NCBI GenBank assembly: GCA_052246295.1
Contig: JBQQCO010000041.1
Strand: one strand, 5' to 3'
Length of the DNA stretch: 9,654 nucleotides
From: Piscibacillus sp052246295
Lineage (GTDB): Bacteria > Bacillota > Bacilli > Bacillales > Alkalibacillaceae
Below are positions 1 through 4,602 of the stretch, piece by piece. Every line of letters starts with the position of its first letter. Position 1 is the first letter of the stretch. The notes below the pieces were generated by a model that was given only the letters and a program-made list of their open reading frames with translations, was not told the DNA's origin and made no database searches. The position numbers and the translations under genes are program-made.

Positions 1-392
1 AAGCGGTTAAAGGAGATGAACCGATAACCTATAAACGAAAACAGTTGATTGAGCAAATTAAACCACATAAAAAATATTTCACGACATTTCGAGATTGGGA
101 TCATTATGCTAAACAACATAATCTACCAAGAAGCTATCATTTAAGGTATCTGTTTGGAACATGGGAAGATGTCAAAGCAGCTGTTCACCAACAGCCAAAA
201 CCCAAAAAACAATACACTGCAGACGAACTGATTCTCATTGCTCGTCAACATGAACATCATTTCACATCACGTAACAAGTGGGATGAGTACGCTAAGAAAC
301 ACGGACTTCCTCCTAGCCACCGTTATATTGGCCAATTTGGAAGTTGGAAACACGCTAAACGTGAGAAGCGGAATCGACATCTTGCAACATAA
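1..392 (+). CDS. C-terminal part of a protein of homing-endonuclease-associated repeats (5' end outside window)
   Basis: The frame is open from the first base of the window to TAA at 390-392. The TTG at 45 has no convincing ribosome binding site, so I read this as the 3' end of a longer gene rather than a gene starting at 45. Two copies of a repeat of about 60 residues are seen, each with a WDxYAKxHxLP core followed by an FGxW(K/E)xxK motif (WDHYAKQHNLP...FGTWEDVK and WDEYAKKHGLP...FGSWKHAK). The first in-frame residues (AVKGDE) match the junction that follows a repeat, so another copy probably lies upstream. This pattern is that of the repeat found beside HNH/homing endonuclease domains, thought to help contact DNA. 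No nuclease motif falls inside the window. The C-terminus is very basic, which fits nucleic-acid binding. The gene runs convergently towards the minus-strand operon. Confidence 0.7.
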   Translation, partial: AVKGDEPITYKRKQLIEQIKPHKKYFTTFRDWDHYAKQHNLPRSYHLRYLFGTWEDVKAAVHQQPKPKKQYTADELILIARQHEHHFTSRNKWDEYAKKHGLPPSHRYIGQFGSWKHAKREKRNRHLAT

Positions 393-422
393 AAAAAGCT
401 CCGACTTTTGTCGGAGCTAAAA
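391..422 (-). terminator. Intrinsic terminator of the XRE operon
   Basis: A perfect 9-bp stem (AGCTCCGAC at 397-405 with GTCGGAGCT at 410-418) encloses a 4-base loop. Read on the minus strand it is followed by seven T residues (391-397), the standard form of a rho-independent terminator, and it lies 7 bases after the regulator's stop codon. On the plus strand the stem is followed by AAAATTTTAT, so it could also weakly stop the convergent repeat gene. Confidence 0.88.
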
Positions 423-424
423 TT

Positions 425-691
425 TTATACTTGTTCTTTCTCTAAGCTATCTAACGTCATGAAAATCTTATCTAGTGTACGTAACTGCACACTGCCATGA
501 CCTCTTTCGACCTTAGATAACGTCATAATGGAGAAAGAGCGGTTGATTTTCACTGAATGCTGAACTAAGTCTTGTTGTGTTACACCTAATGCTATACGCT
601 TTTCTATAATCCACTTAGATACGCACTGTGAAAAAGTCAGAGGTTCGTTTGTAGATAATAGTCGTTTTAACATGTCATAGTGATGATTCAT
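425..691 (-). CDS. XRE/HipB-like helix-turn-helix regulator
   Basis: An 88-residue protein with a Cro/CI-type DNA-binding domain. A first helix lies around residues 22-34, a helix-turn-helix begins with TQQDLVQHS at 38-46, the recognition helix SIMTLSKVERG at about 54-64 carries the typical SxxxSxxERG signature, and a closing helix covers 67-80. The linker between the two HTH helices is a little longer than usual. There is no second domain, so it probably acts as a small dimeric repressor or antitoxin-like regulator. The ATG is preceded by AAGGAGGA at 700-707 with good spacing. It overlaps the stop of the preceding gene in a TAATG, which implies translational coupling. It is the last gene of the four-gene operon. 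Autoregulation at the palindrome near 2710-2731 is possible but is my inference. Confidence 0.82.
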   Translation of the reverse strand: MNHHYDMLKRLLSTNEPLTFSQCVSKWIIEKRIALGVTQQDLVQHSVKINRSFSIMTLSKVERGHGSVQLRTLDKIFMTLDSLEKEQV

Positions 692-1605
692 TACGCTCTT
701 CCTCCTTCACTCCCCAGTTTTTGTTCTAGGATTCGCTGATCTTTTTCTCTCATTCCCTCAAACATCTTCTGTTCACTTTCTAAATCCATTAATACAAAGT
801 CAACACGTGTCGATTTCACATCACGAAAGAGAGTGACCTCATCCCAACTTAAATAGCCTTTCTGACATAATTCTTTGAGTTTAGTTGTGCTGATTTTCGG
901 ATGATGGATAAAAGGTTCTTCACCTAATTCGTCTAGTACTTGATAGCGATTAAATTTAAGTGGTGATCCCACTAACTTAATTGAGCCAAATTCATGTTCA
1001 ACTTTACCTTCTTCATTTAACACCGAGCACTCAAGTAACCGCTCTTTTAAGGCTTCATACTCTTGCTCGTACTGTGTTTGGTTAATCGAAGCAAAACGAT
1101 ACTCTAAAATCGCATCATCCATCGATGTAAAGTCTTCTCGAGGCGATTCTGTCGTTTCCTGATTAAAAGATTTACCAAACTTATTGAAGTAAGGTCGTGG
1201 TGTATAAGTGCGATCTAATGCATAGGGTTCTAGCGATGGATAATCATCTGATTTCTTAATCTGAGCCGCATCAAGATCAAGTACACGTTGTTTCACTAAT
1301 ACGTCTACAGATAGGTAATCTGTTAAATGATCTAACAACCCTTCGTAATCCCACTCCCAAATAAATTTTGGGACAAAACGTGCCACCAAGTTATGACCAT
1401 CAAATTGAAAACGTCGTCCTTCATACTCATAAAGTTTATTTCGCATGAACGATTTACAAACTTTTATTTGTTCTTCCTCTTGCTTTTTACGTGCATATTT
1501 ACCCGACTTGATGTAATCCTCGAATAAACGTGCAGAATCTGGTATATCTCCTTTAAATACCTCGTGTTCAAAAGCAGCCTTATAATGTTTCATTTGTTGT
1601 GTCAA
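691..1605 (-). CDS. Uncharacterised 304-residue protein of the XRE operon
   Basis: I do not recognise this protein. The open frame reaches back to 1680, but I place the start at the TTG at 1603-1605 because a very strong ribosome binding site (GAGGAGAGGA, 1611-1620) precedes it and this start falls just after the previous gene's stop at 1625, removing a 56-base overlap. The product is soluble, highly charged and has no signal peptide or membrane helix. The N-terminal third is helical and rich in Lys/Glu, the middle holds aromatic- and proline-rich stretches (FIWEWDYEG, RTYTPRPYF), and the last 30 residues are predicted by eye to form a charged helix. No catalytic motif stands out. It is joined to the downstream XRE gene by a TAATG overlap, so the two are probably made in fixed ratio. 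Possible roles include a structural or partner protein of a mobile element or a host-interaction module; none is shown by the sequence. Confidence 0.75.
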   Translation of the reverse strand: MTQQMKHYKAAFEHEVFKGDIPDSARLFEDYIKSGKYARKKQEEEQIKVCKSFMRNKLYEYEGRRFQFDGHNLVARFVPKFIWEWDYEGLLDHLTDYLSVDVLVKQRVLDLDAAQIKKSDDYPSLEPYALDRTYTPRPYFNKFGKSFNQETTESPREDFTSMDDAILEYRFASINQTQYEQEYEALKERLLECSVLNEEGKVEHEFGSIKLVGSPLKFNRYQVLDELGEEPFIHHPKISTTKLKELCQKGYLSWDEVTLFRDVKSTRVDFVLMDLESEQKMFEGMREKDQRILEQKLGSEGGRA

Positions 1606-1610
1606 TGTAA

Positions 1611-1620
1611 TCCTCTCCTC
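1611..1620 (-). promoter_or_regulatory. Ribosome binding site fixing the TTG start at 1605
   Basis: On the minus strand GAGGAGAGGA lies 5 bases before the TTG at 1605, with the GAGGAG core about 9-10 bases away. The upstream ATG candidates at 1680 and 1647 have no comparable site and lie inside the preceding gene. Confidence 0.75.
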
Positions 1621-1624
1621 TTCA

Positions 1625-2059
1625 TTAAGTCGTTTGATTAAGTGCATGAACGCGTTCACGCTGCATAATAATGAGAACATCTAAAAATAGTTGTTGGTCA
1701 TTGGAGAAAGTTACTTGTCCATTCTCCATTTTGAGTCGCAGCTTTTCACCAGAATCATAGACCAATACTTGGTCCATATGTTGATACTGATTAATAAACG
1801 CTAATACACTTGTATACTGGCCAATAGAACGATCCACCACATCATCATTCTGAAGTGCGACAACGCTATAAGTTGTTAAGGACGTTTGTACGTTATGGCC
1901 TCCCCCTTGCTCTACTGTTGGCAACAAGTTAAAGGCGATTTTAAATAACATCTCACGACATTCATGATCGTTTAAACGCTCAACCAACTCGAAACGTTGA
2001 TAATCGTCCTTAGCGGTTACAAACTTTCTGTAAACCTTATCTAGCGACTTACGGGCCAT
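1625..2059 (-). CDS. Uncharacterised 144-residue protein of the XRE operon
   Basis: No family is recognised. The ATG at 2057-2059 follows GGAGAGGA at good spacing and overlaps the end of the upstream gene by 19 bases, so translation is probably coupled. The product is soluble and of mixed character. A basic, helical N-terminus (MARKSLDKVYRKF) is followed by a helical segment to about residue 48, a Gly/His turn (EQGGGHN), and a C-terminal part with strand-like segments (QVLVYDSGEKLRLKM) ending in a hydrophobic helix-like stretch (LFLDVLIIMQRE) that is too charged to span a membrane. No cysteine cluster, nucleotide-binding loop or nuclease motif is visible. Its fixed position between the two other unknown genes suggests that the three products act together. 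Confidence 0.75.
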   Translation of the reverse strand: MARKSLDKVYRKFVTAKDDYQRFELVERLNDHECREMLFKIAFNLLPTVEQGGGHNVQTSLTTYSVVALQNDDVVDRSIGQYTSVLAFINQYQHMDQVLVYDSGEKLRLKMENGQVTFSNDQQLFLDVLIIMQRERVHALNQTT

Positions 2060-2583
2060 GATTTATCCTCTCCTTCAAGTTGATTATCTGCATAAGAAAA
2101 GAGATCGACTTGTGATGGATTTATCGTTTCCTTCACTCGTTCGATCTCTCGCAAACAATCGTATAGTTGTTGTTGATTAAAATGACCACGACGGTGCATG
2201 ATGGTATGAGTTGGCAACGTTAGAATTTGAACGTTCCCATGTTTGTACATACCTGGCACACCAGCGTTATCAGCAATTTGCCTAATAGTAGAGGTTTTCA
2301 GCTTTTCGTTTAAGTGATATTCAACCCCTGTAAATGATTTGGTTGGATAGCTATTAAATAACATATCCAATAAGTAATACATAACATCCAAAGGGACATC
2401 ACTTTCAAAATGATAGCCAAACCATTTCTTGCCTTCACGCTGATTGGTCATGGCCCGAATGCGAACGTAAGACTCTTTCACATTCCACAACAACCCTTCC
2501 TTCGTTGGAACAAATCGAAATGCTCGCATATGCTCCGTTAATTTTTGAGGTTTAACAGGAAGAAAAACACTGATCCTATACAC
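2041..2583 (-). CDS. Uncharacterised 180-residue protein, first gene of the XRE operon
   Basis: No family is recognised. The frame is open back to 2718, but that stretch encodes the arms of a terminator hairpin and the ATG at residue 28 of the long frame follows a T-run with no ribosome binding site. I therefore choose the GTG at 2581-2583, which has AAAGGG at 2593-2598, 9 bases upstream. The product (VYRISVFLPVKP...) is soluble, begins with a strand-like segment and is moderately basic. Notable parts are a Trp/Tyr-rich stretch near the middle (KKWFGYHFES), a helix VMYYLLDMLFNSYP, and a His-rich stretch near the C-terminal third (LPTHTIMHRRGHFN) whose HTIMHRRGH spacing might bind metal, though it fits no motif I can name. 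It overlaps the next gene by 19 bases. Confidence 0.72.
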   Translation of the reverse strand: MYRISVFLPVKPQKLTEHMRAFRFVPTKEGLLWNVKESYVRIRAMTNQREGKKWFGYHFESDVPLDVMYYLLDMLFNSYPTKSFTGVEYHLNEKLKTSTIRQIADNAGVPGMYKHGNVQILTLPTHTIMHRRGHFNQQQLYDCLREIERVKETINPSQVDLFSYADNQLEGEDKSWPVSR

Positions 2584-2592
2584 CTCATCACA

Positions 2593-2598
2593 CCCTTT
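2593..2598 (-). promoter_or_regulatory. Ribosome binding site supporting the GTG start at 2583
   Basis: AAAGGG on the minus strand, 9 bases before the GTG. It is the only well-spaced site near the start of this open frame and so decides the start of the 180-residue gene downstream of the hairpin. Confidence 0.55.
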
Positions 2599-2608
2599 CA
2601 AAAGTAGT

Positions 2609-2614
2609 ATTATA
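2609..2614 (-). promoter_or_regulatory. Possible -10 element just after the hairpin
   Basis: TATAAT on the minus strand, about 26 bases before the GTG start at 2583. No acceptable -35 hexamer lies 16-18 bases upstream (ATGCCT is there at spacing 17) and there is no TG extension, so it may be chance in AT-rich DNA. If real, it would give the operon a promoter that escapes the terminator at 2638-2691. Confidence 0.3.
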
Positions 2615-2637
2615 TTCCATTCCTTTAGTCCAGGCAT

Positions 2638-2691
2638 AAAAAAAGAGCCCTTGAGACTAACGTTTAATAAAACGATAGCCCAAAGGCTCTT
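2638..2691 (-). terminator. Long intrinsic terminator or attenuator hairpin
   Basis: Arms 2643-2665 and 2670-2691 form an almost continuous stem of about 22 bp with one bulge, one mismatch and two G-T pairs (outer segment AAGAGCC with GGCTCTT, inner segment CGTTT with AAACG, loop TATT). On the minus strand a run of seven T (2638-2644) follows directly. It lies about 100 bases after the gene ending at 2789 and 55 bases before the GTG of the XRE operon. It could end the upstream transcript, end a small RNA, or act as an attenuator in the operon leader. Confidence 0.85.
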
Positions 2692-2709
2692 GTATTTACT
2701 GATATAAGC

Positions 2710-2731
2710 ACACTTCACGTAGGGGAAGTGT
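2710..2731. repeat. Inverted repeat, operator or leader hairpin candidate
   Basis: Perfect 7-base arms ACACTTC (2710-2716) and GAAGTGT (2725-2731) are separated by 8 bases. It lies between the candidate promoter at 2768-2796 and the terminator hairpin. Its symmetry suits a dimeric XRE-type repressor, but it could equally fold in RNA as a first leader stem. No second copy was found in the window. Confidence 0.5.
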
Positions 2732-2767
2732 AATAAAAATTAGACATAGGAAATAGAATATATGAAT

Positions 2768-2796
2768 ATTATAGCGAATTTAGGTATGTTAATCAA
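2768..2796 (-). promoter_or_regulatory. Candidate sigma-A promoter upstream of the terminator hairpin
   Basis: On the minus strand TTGATT (2791-2796) and TATAAT (2768-2773) are separated by exactly 17 bases. This is a perfect -10, a 4/6 match to the -35 and the ideal spacing. The -35 overlaps the stop codon of the gene at 2789-3151. Transcription would start near 2761, leaving about 120 bases before the terminator at 2638 and about 178 bases before the GTG at 2583. Confidence 0.55.
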
Positions 2797-3151
2797 CATT
2801 GTCATCTCGCAAAATTTTTGGTATCTCGAAGACGATGTTTTCGTTTTTTTCAGATATAGCCAATATTCTCTCTACATCCTCGTGATCCAATACATATTCA
2901 TTATATATTGGCGCTTCTGTTAACATAAGTTGGATATAAGTCTCAAATTCTGATAGTGGTTGTTCTTTTAATTTAGACAATGTAACATCAAAATGCTCTG
3001 GACCAAAGCTTCTTGGCTTCATTTGCAGGATTCTTACACTTTGGACGGCGGTATATTTATCAATTAAAAAATATTCTTCTATTAGTTTATAGTACATCTT
3101 TTGGGAACTCATATACATATTATCTCCACTCGCTACAAACTGATAAAACAC
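2789..3151 (-). CDS. Uncharacterised 120-residue protein
   Basis: I do not recognise this gene. The open frame can be read back to a TTG at 3178, but I choose the GTG at 3149-3151 because AGAAGGGG at 3160-3167 sits 8 bases before it. The product is soluble and acidic, with a helical, aromatic-rich first half (KMYYKLIEEYFLIDKY) followed by LQMKPRSFGPEHFDVTL and a Glu-rich second half. There is no signal peptide, metal-binding cluster or known motif. It stands alone: its own promoter lies upstream near 3257, a terminator closes the unit before it, and the long hairpin at 2638-2691 follows. Small immunity-like proteins of accessory regions often have this size and composition, but that is only an analogy and not evidence of function. 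Confidence 0.7.
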   Translation of the reverse strand: MFYQFVASGDNMYMSSQKMYYKLIEEYFLIDKYTAVQSVRILQMKPRSFGPEHFDVTLSKLKEQPLSEFETYIQLMLTEAPIYNEYVLDHEDVERILAISEKNENIVFEIPKILRDDNVD

Positions 3152-3159
3152 ATGTTTCA

Positions 3160-3167
3160 CCCCTTCT
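3160..3167 (-). promoter_or_regulatory. Ribosome binding site supporting the GTG start at 3151
   Basis: AGAAGGGG on the minus strand, 8 bases before GTG at 3151. The alternative TTG at 3178 has no purine-rich site in front of it. Confidence 0.6.
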
Positions 3168-3220
3168 CTCATAAACAATTCGGTGTTAATTTAAATTTTA
3201 TAAGGTGAAACTGCAACTTT

Positions 3221-3236
3221 TATCAATTTCTTGATA
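3221..3236. repeat. Short perfect inverted repeat in the 5' leader of the 120-residue gene
   Basis: TATCAA (3221-3226) and TTGATA (3231-3236) are separated by 4 bases. It lies about 15-30 bases downstream of the start point expected for the promoter at 3257-3265, where a repressor could block transcription. The AT-rich surroundings mean it could be chance. Confidence 0.35.
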
Positions 3237-3256
3237 TTTTATGAGATATTTTAAAC

Positions 3257-3265
3257 ATTATAACA
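3257..3265 (-). promoter_or_regulatory. Extended -10 promoter for the 120-residue gene
   Basis: TGTTATAAT on the minus strand is a perfect TATAAT (3257-3262) with the TG extension one base upstream (3264-3265). No good -35 is seen at 17 bases, which extended -10 promoters tolerate. It would give a leader of roughly 100 bases before the GTG at 3151. The rest of the 3152-3431 gap holds the short inverted repeat and the terminator and hairpin described separately. I see no convincing gene there. Confidence 0.5.
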
Positions 3266-3348
3266 TAAACAAGGACTTTTAACCTACAAAATGGTAAAAA
3301 TATACGGTAAATTTTCAGAAATTAATATCATTATAAATAAATTAACAT

Positions 3349-3374
3349 AAAAACCTCTTCTATAACTGAAGAGG
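3349..3374 (-). terminator. Intrinsic terminator after the small zinc-binding gene
   Basis: A 7-bp perfect stem (CCTCTTC at 3354-3360 with GAAGAGG at 3368-3374) has a 7-base loop. On the minus strand it is followed by five T (3349-3353). It lies about 58 bases after the stop at 3432 and closes the nuclease and zinc-protein unit. Confidence 0.75.
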
Positions 3375-3384
3375 CTTCCTCTTT

Positions 3385-3414
3385 AATGGAATCTTAATAG
3401 TTCTAAGTTCCATT
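3385..3414 (-). repeat. Second hairpin in the 3' untranslated region
   Basis: Arms 3385-3396 and 3404-3414 pair over 11 bases with one bulged T (AATGGAA...TTCCATT outside, CTTA...TAAG inside, 7-base loop). It sits between the stop codon at 3432 and the terminator at 3349-3374, so the transcript would end with two stacked hairpins. It may stabilise the mRNA 3' end. Confidence 0.45.
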
Positions 3415-3431
3415 TATGGTTTGGCTCTGTT

Positions 3432-3710
3432 TTAACTCATTTCAATTGACTTTTTTATAAATTTTTCAAGATATCCTCGATAACTAGGTGAAGTTTTATA
3501 GGCATAATAATGACGATGACACAAACCCAAACTTTTAACAGTAAGATTGCAGCTATCTACGGAACATACTTTTAATTTTCTGCGAGGTTTGTATGTGATA
3601 TGAACATCTCCATGACGTCTTAGTCTCGTGTAGTGTTTATCGCAAAGTTGTTTTCGATGTACCTTTATTGGATTTGAGCATCCTTCAATACAGCATTTGT
3701 TATTACTCAT
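3432..3710 (-). CDS. Small protein with two Cys/His metal-binding modules
   Basis: A 92-residue basic protein. The ATG at 3708-3710 is chosen over the GTG at 3719 because AGGGAG at 3719-3724 precedes it at 8 bases. It contains two copies of a zinc-knuckle-like module. The first has C7, C11, C23 and H26 in CIEGCSNP...LCDKHYTRLRRHGD. The second has C49, C54, C64 and H67 in CSVDSCN...LCHRHYYAY. The LCxxHYxRxxRxGD pattern is common in phage and mobile-element proteins, often next to HNH nuclease domains, and suggests nucleic-acid binding. No HNH catalytic His/Asn pattern follows, so I do not call it a nuclease. It lies 27 bases after the nuclease lipoprotein gene with no terminator between, so the two are likely co-transcribed. 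Confidence 0.72.
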   Translation of the reverse strand: MSNNKCCIEGCSNPIKVHRKQLCDKHYTRLRRHGDVHITYKPRRKLKVCSVDSCNLTVKSLGLCHRHYYAYKTSPSYRGYLEKFIKKSIEMS

Positions 3711-3737
3711 TGTGTTCACTCCCTGTTGTTAAACGTA

Positions 3738-4355
3738 TTACTTATTCGCCCATATTCCTAATTCTTTTTCTCGAGCTTCTTCTTCAATTGATTGAAACGA
3801 TTCAGCGTAAGACGTATCTGGTTCAAAAATAGCAACCTTTGCTAAGCCTTCACTTAATAATAATTCTTGAACCATACGACCATCTTCTAAATACACATAA
3901 AACAGTAGACGACCATAAGGGTCAGTTTCAGAAGTATCTTGCTCTAAATAAATAGTATCACCTGGTTGAATAATTGAATTCATAAAGTCCAGCGCTTCTT
4001 TCCCATAAGGTTCTGGTTCACAATCACTCTCATGGCAAATTTCTGGTGTGTTAATTAAAATGTAACGTACTCGATACTCTCCATTATCAGTGATAACATC
4101 TTTCGAATATCCATATTCGTCTAGATTCGGAATAAATACAATAGATGTATCACCATCAACATGACGAATTAGCTCTCCCTCAATTTTATCAGTCGAGATA
4201 TCATCTTTTATGTTATCTGTTGCCTGTTCATTATTTTCGTCTGTTAGTTCATTTGATACATGTTCTGGATACTCTAAAACCATTTCTCCTTCACAAGCGC
4301 TAAGAAATATTATACTGGAGAATAATAAAGTTAACCATTTAAAATAGTATTTCAT
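3738..4355 (-). CDS. Secreted nuclease lipoprotein, staphylococcal (thermonuclease) family
   Basis: A 205-residue protein. Residues 1-20 form a lipoprotein signal peptide with lipobox LSAC, giving Cys21 as the lipidated residue that anchors it to the outer face of the membrane. An acidic linker (about 22-58) leads to an SNase domain (about 60-203). Key positions of the family are visible: HVDGDT with D69 (Asp21 of the Staphylococcus enzyme), R97 in RYILINTPE (Arg35), E105 (Glu43, general base) and R149 in DPYGR (Arg87). N102 replaces the calcium-binding Asp40, a substitution seen in other family members. Two cysteines (C107, C112) sit in the loop after the active-site Glu and could form a disulfide. 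The protein probably cleaves extracellular DNA or RNA with Ca2+. The ribosome binding site (AGGGG, about 12 bases away) is weak, and I see no clear promoter in the short gap after the terminator at 4403-4427. Confidence 0.88.
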   Translation of the reverse strand: MKYYFKWLTLLFSSIIFLSACEGEMVLEYPEHVSNELTDENNEQATDNIKDDISTDKIEGELIRHVDGDTSIVFIPNLDEYGYSKDVITDNGEYRVRYILINTPEICHESDCEPEPYGKEALDFMNSIIQPGDTIYLEQDTSETDPYGRLLFYVYLEDGRMVQELLLSEGLAKVAIFEPDTSYAESFQSIEEEAREKELGIWANK

Positions 4356-4395
4356 ATGTATGACCAGCCCCTATCATTAAAAAAAGTTTGTATCA

Positions 4396-4427
4396 TAATA
4401 AATGTGGGAAGCGTTTTGCTCCCCACA
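4396..4427 (-). terminator. Intrinsic terminator after the adhesin gene
   Basis: A 10-bp stem (TGTGGGAAGC at 4403-4412 with GCTCCCCACA at 4418-4427, one G-T pair) has a 5-base loop. On the minus strand it is followed by TTTATTAT. It lies only 7 bases after the TAA at 4435, not after the TGA at 4603. This supports the view that the gene originally ended at 4435. Confidence 0.75.
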
Positions 4428-4434
4428 CTTTCAT

Positions 4435-4602
4435 TTAATTAGAACGATAAAAGTCGAATTCATCCAATACAAAACCGATGATATCTACTTCTACCACATC
4501 TTGTTTGACGGTCCCATTTTCCCACTCAGCTGTAAACACAAATACAACCCCGCCTTCACGAAGACGATTGTGGGAATCAGACATTTGTTTGTCATACACT
4601 TC
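4435..4602 (-). pseudogene. Detached C-terminal 55 codons of the large surface protein
   Basis: Directly after the TGA at 4603-4605 the same frame continues open for 55 codons to TAA at 4435-4437. The translation is protein-like: it begins EVYDKQMSDSHNRLREGG, continues VVFVFTAEWENGTVKQ and ends FDFYRSN. Such a design (an aromatic D-x-x-M segment, a strand ending in an NG turn followed by K-x-D, then more strands) is what one expects of the end of a beta-rich C-terminal domain. There is no ribosome binding site for re-initiation. Restoring TGA to TGG would give the continuous TYLWEVYDKQM and a full protein of 1117 residues. Confidence 0.75.

Noticed and set aside
238..420. Plus-strand 60-residue open frame overlapping the repeat gene
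   Set aside because: It lies in another frame of the well-supported repeat gene, has no ribosome binding site and runs through the terminator stem.
1606..1680. N-terminal extension of the 304-residue protein to ATG at 1680
   Set aside because: It would overlap the preceding gene by 56 bases and has no ribosome binding site, whereas the TTG at 1605 has a very strong one.
2584..2718. N-terminal extension of the 180-residue protein to a GTG at 2718
   Set aside because: The segment encodes both arms of a terminator hairpin and a T-run, lacks a ribosome binding site, and a better GTG with AAAGGG lies downstream at 2583.
2722..2747. Possible 10-codon leader peptide MSNFYYTSPT before the terminator hairpin
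   Set aside because: It has no ribosome binding site and no run of a regulatory amino acid; its end inside the palindrome is suggestive but not enough to annotate.
3291..3350. Plus-strand micro-frame beginning MVKIYGKF (19 codons)
   Set aside because: The only purine-rich site (AAGGA) is about 15 bases away, there is no promoter at acceptable spacing, and the composition is that of AT-rich spacer.
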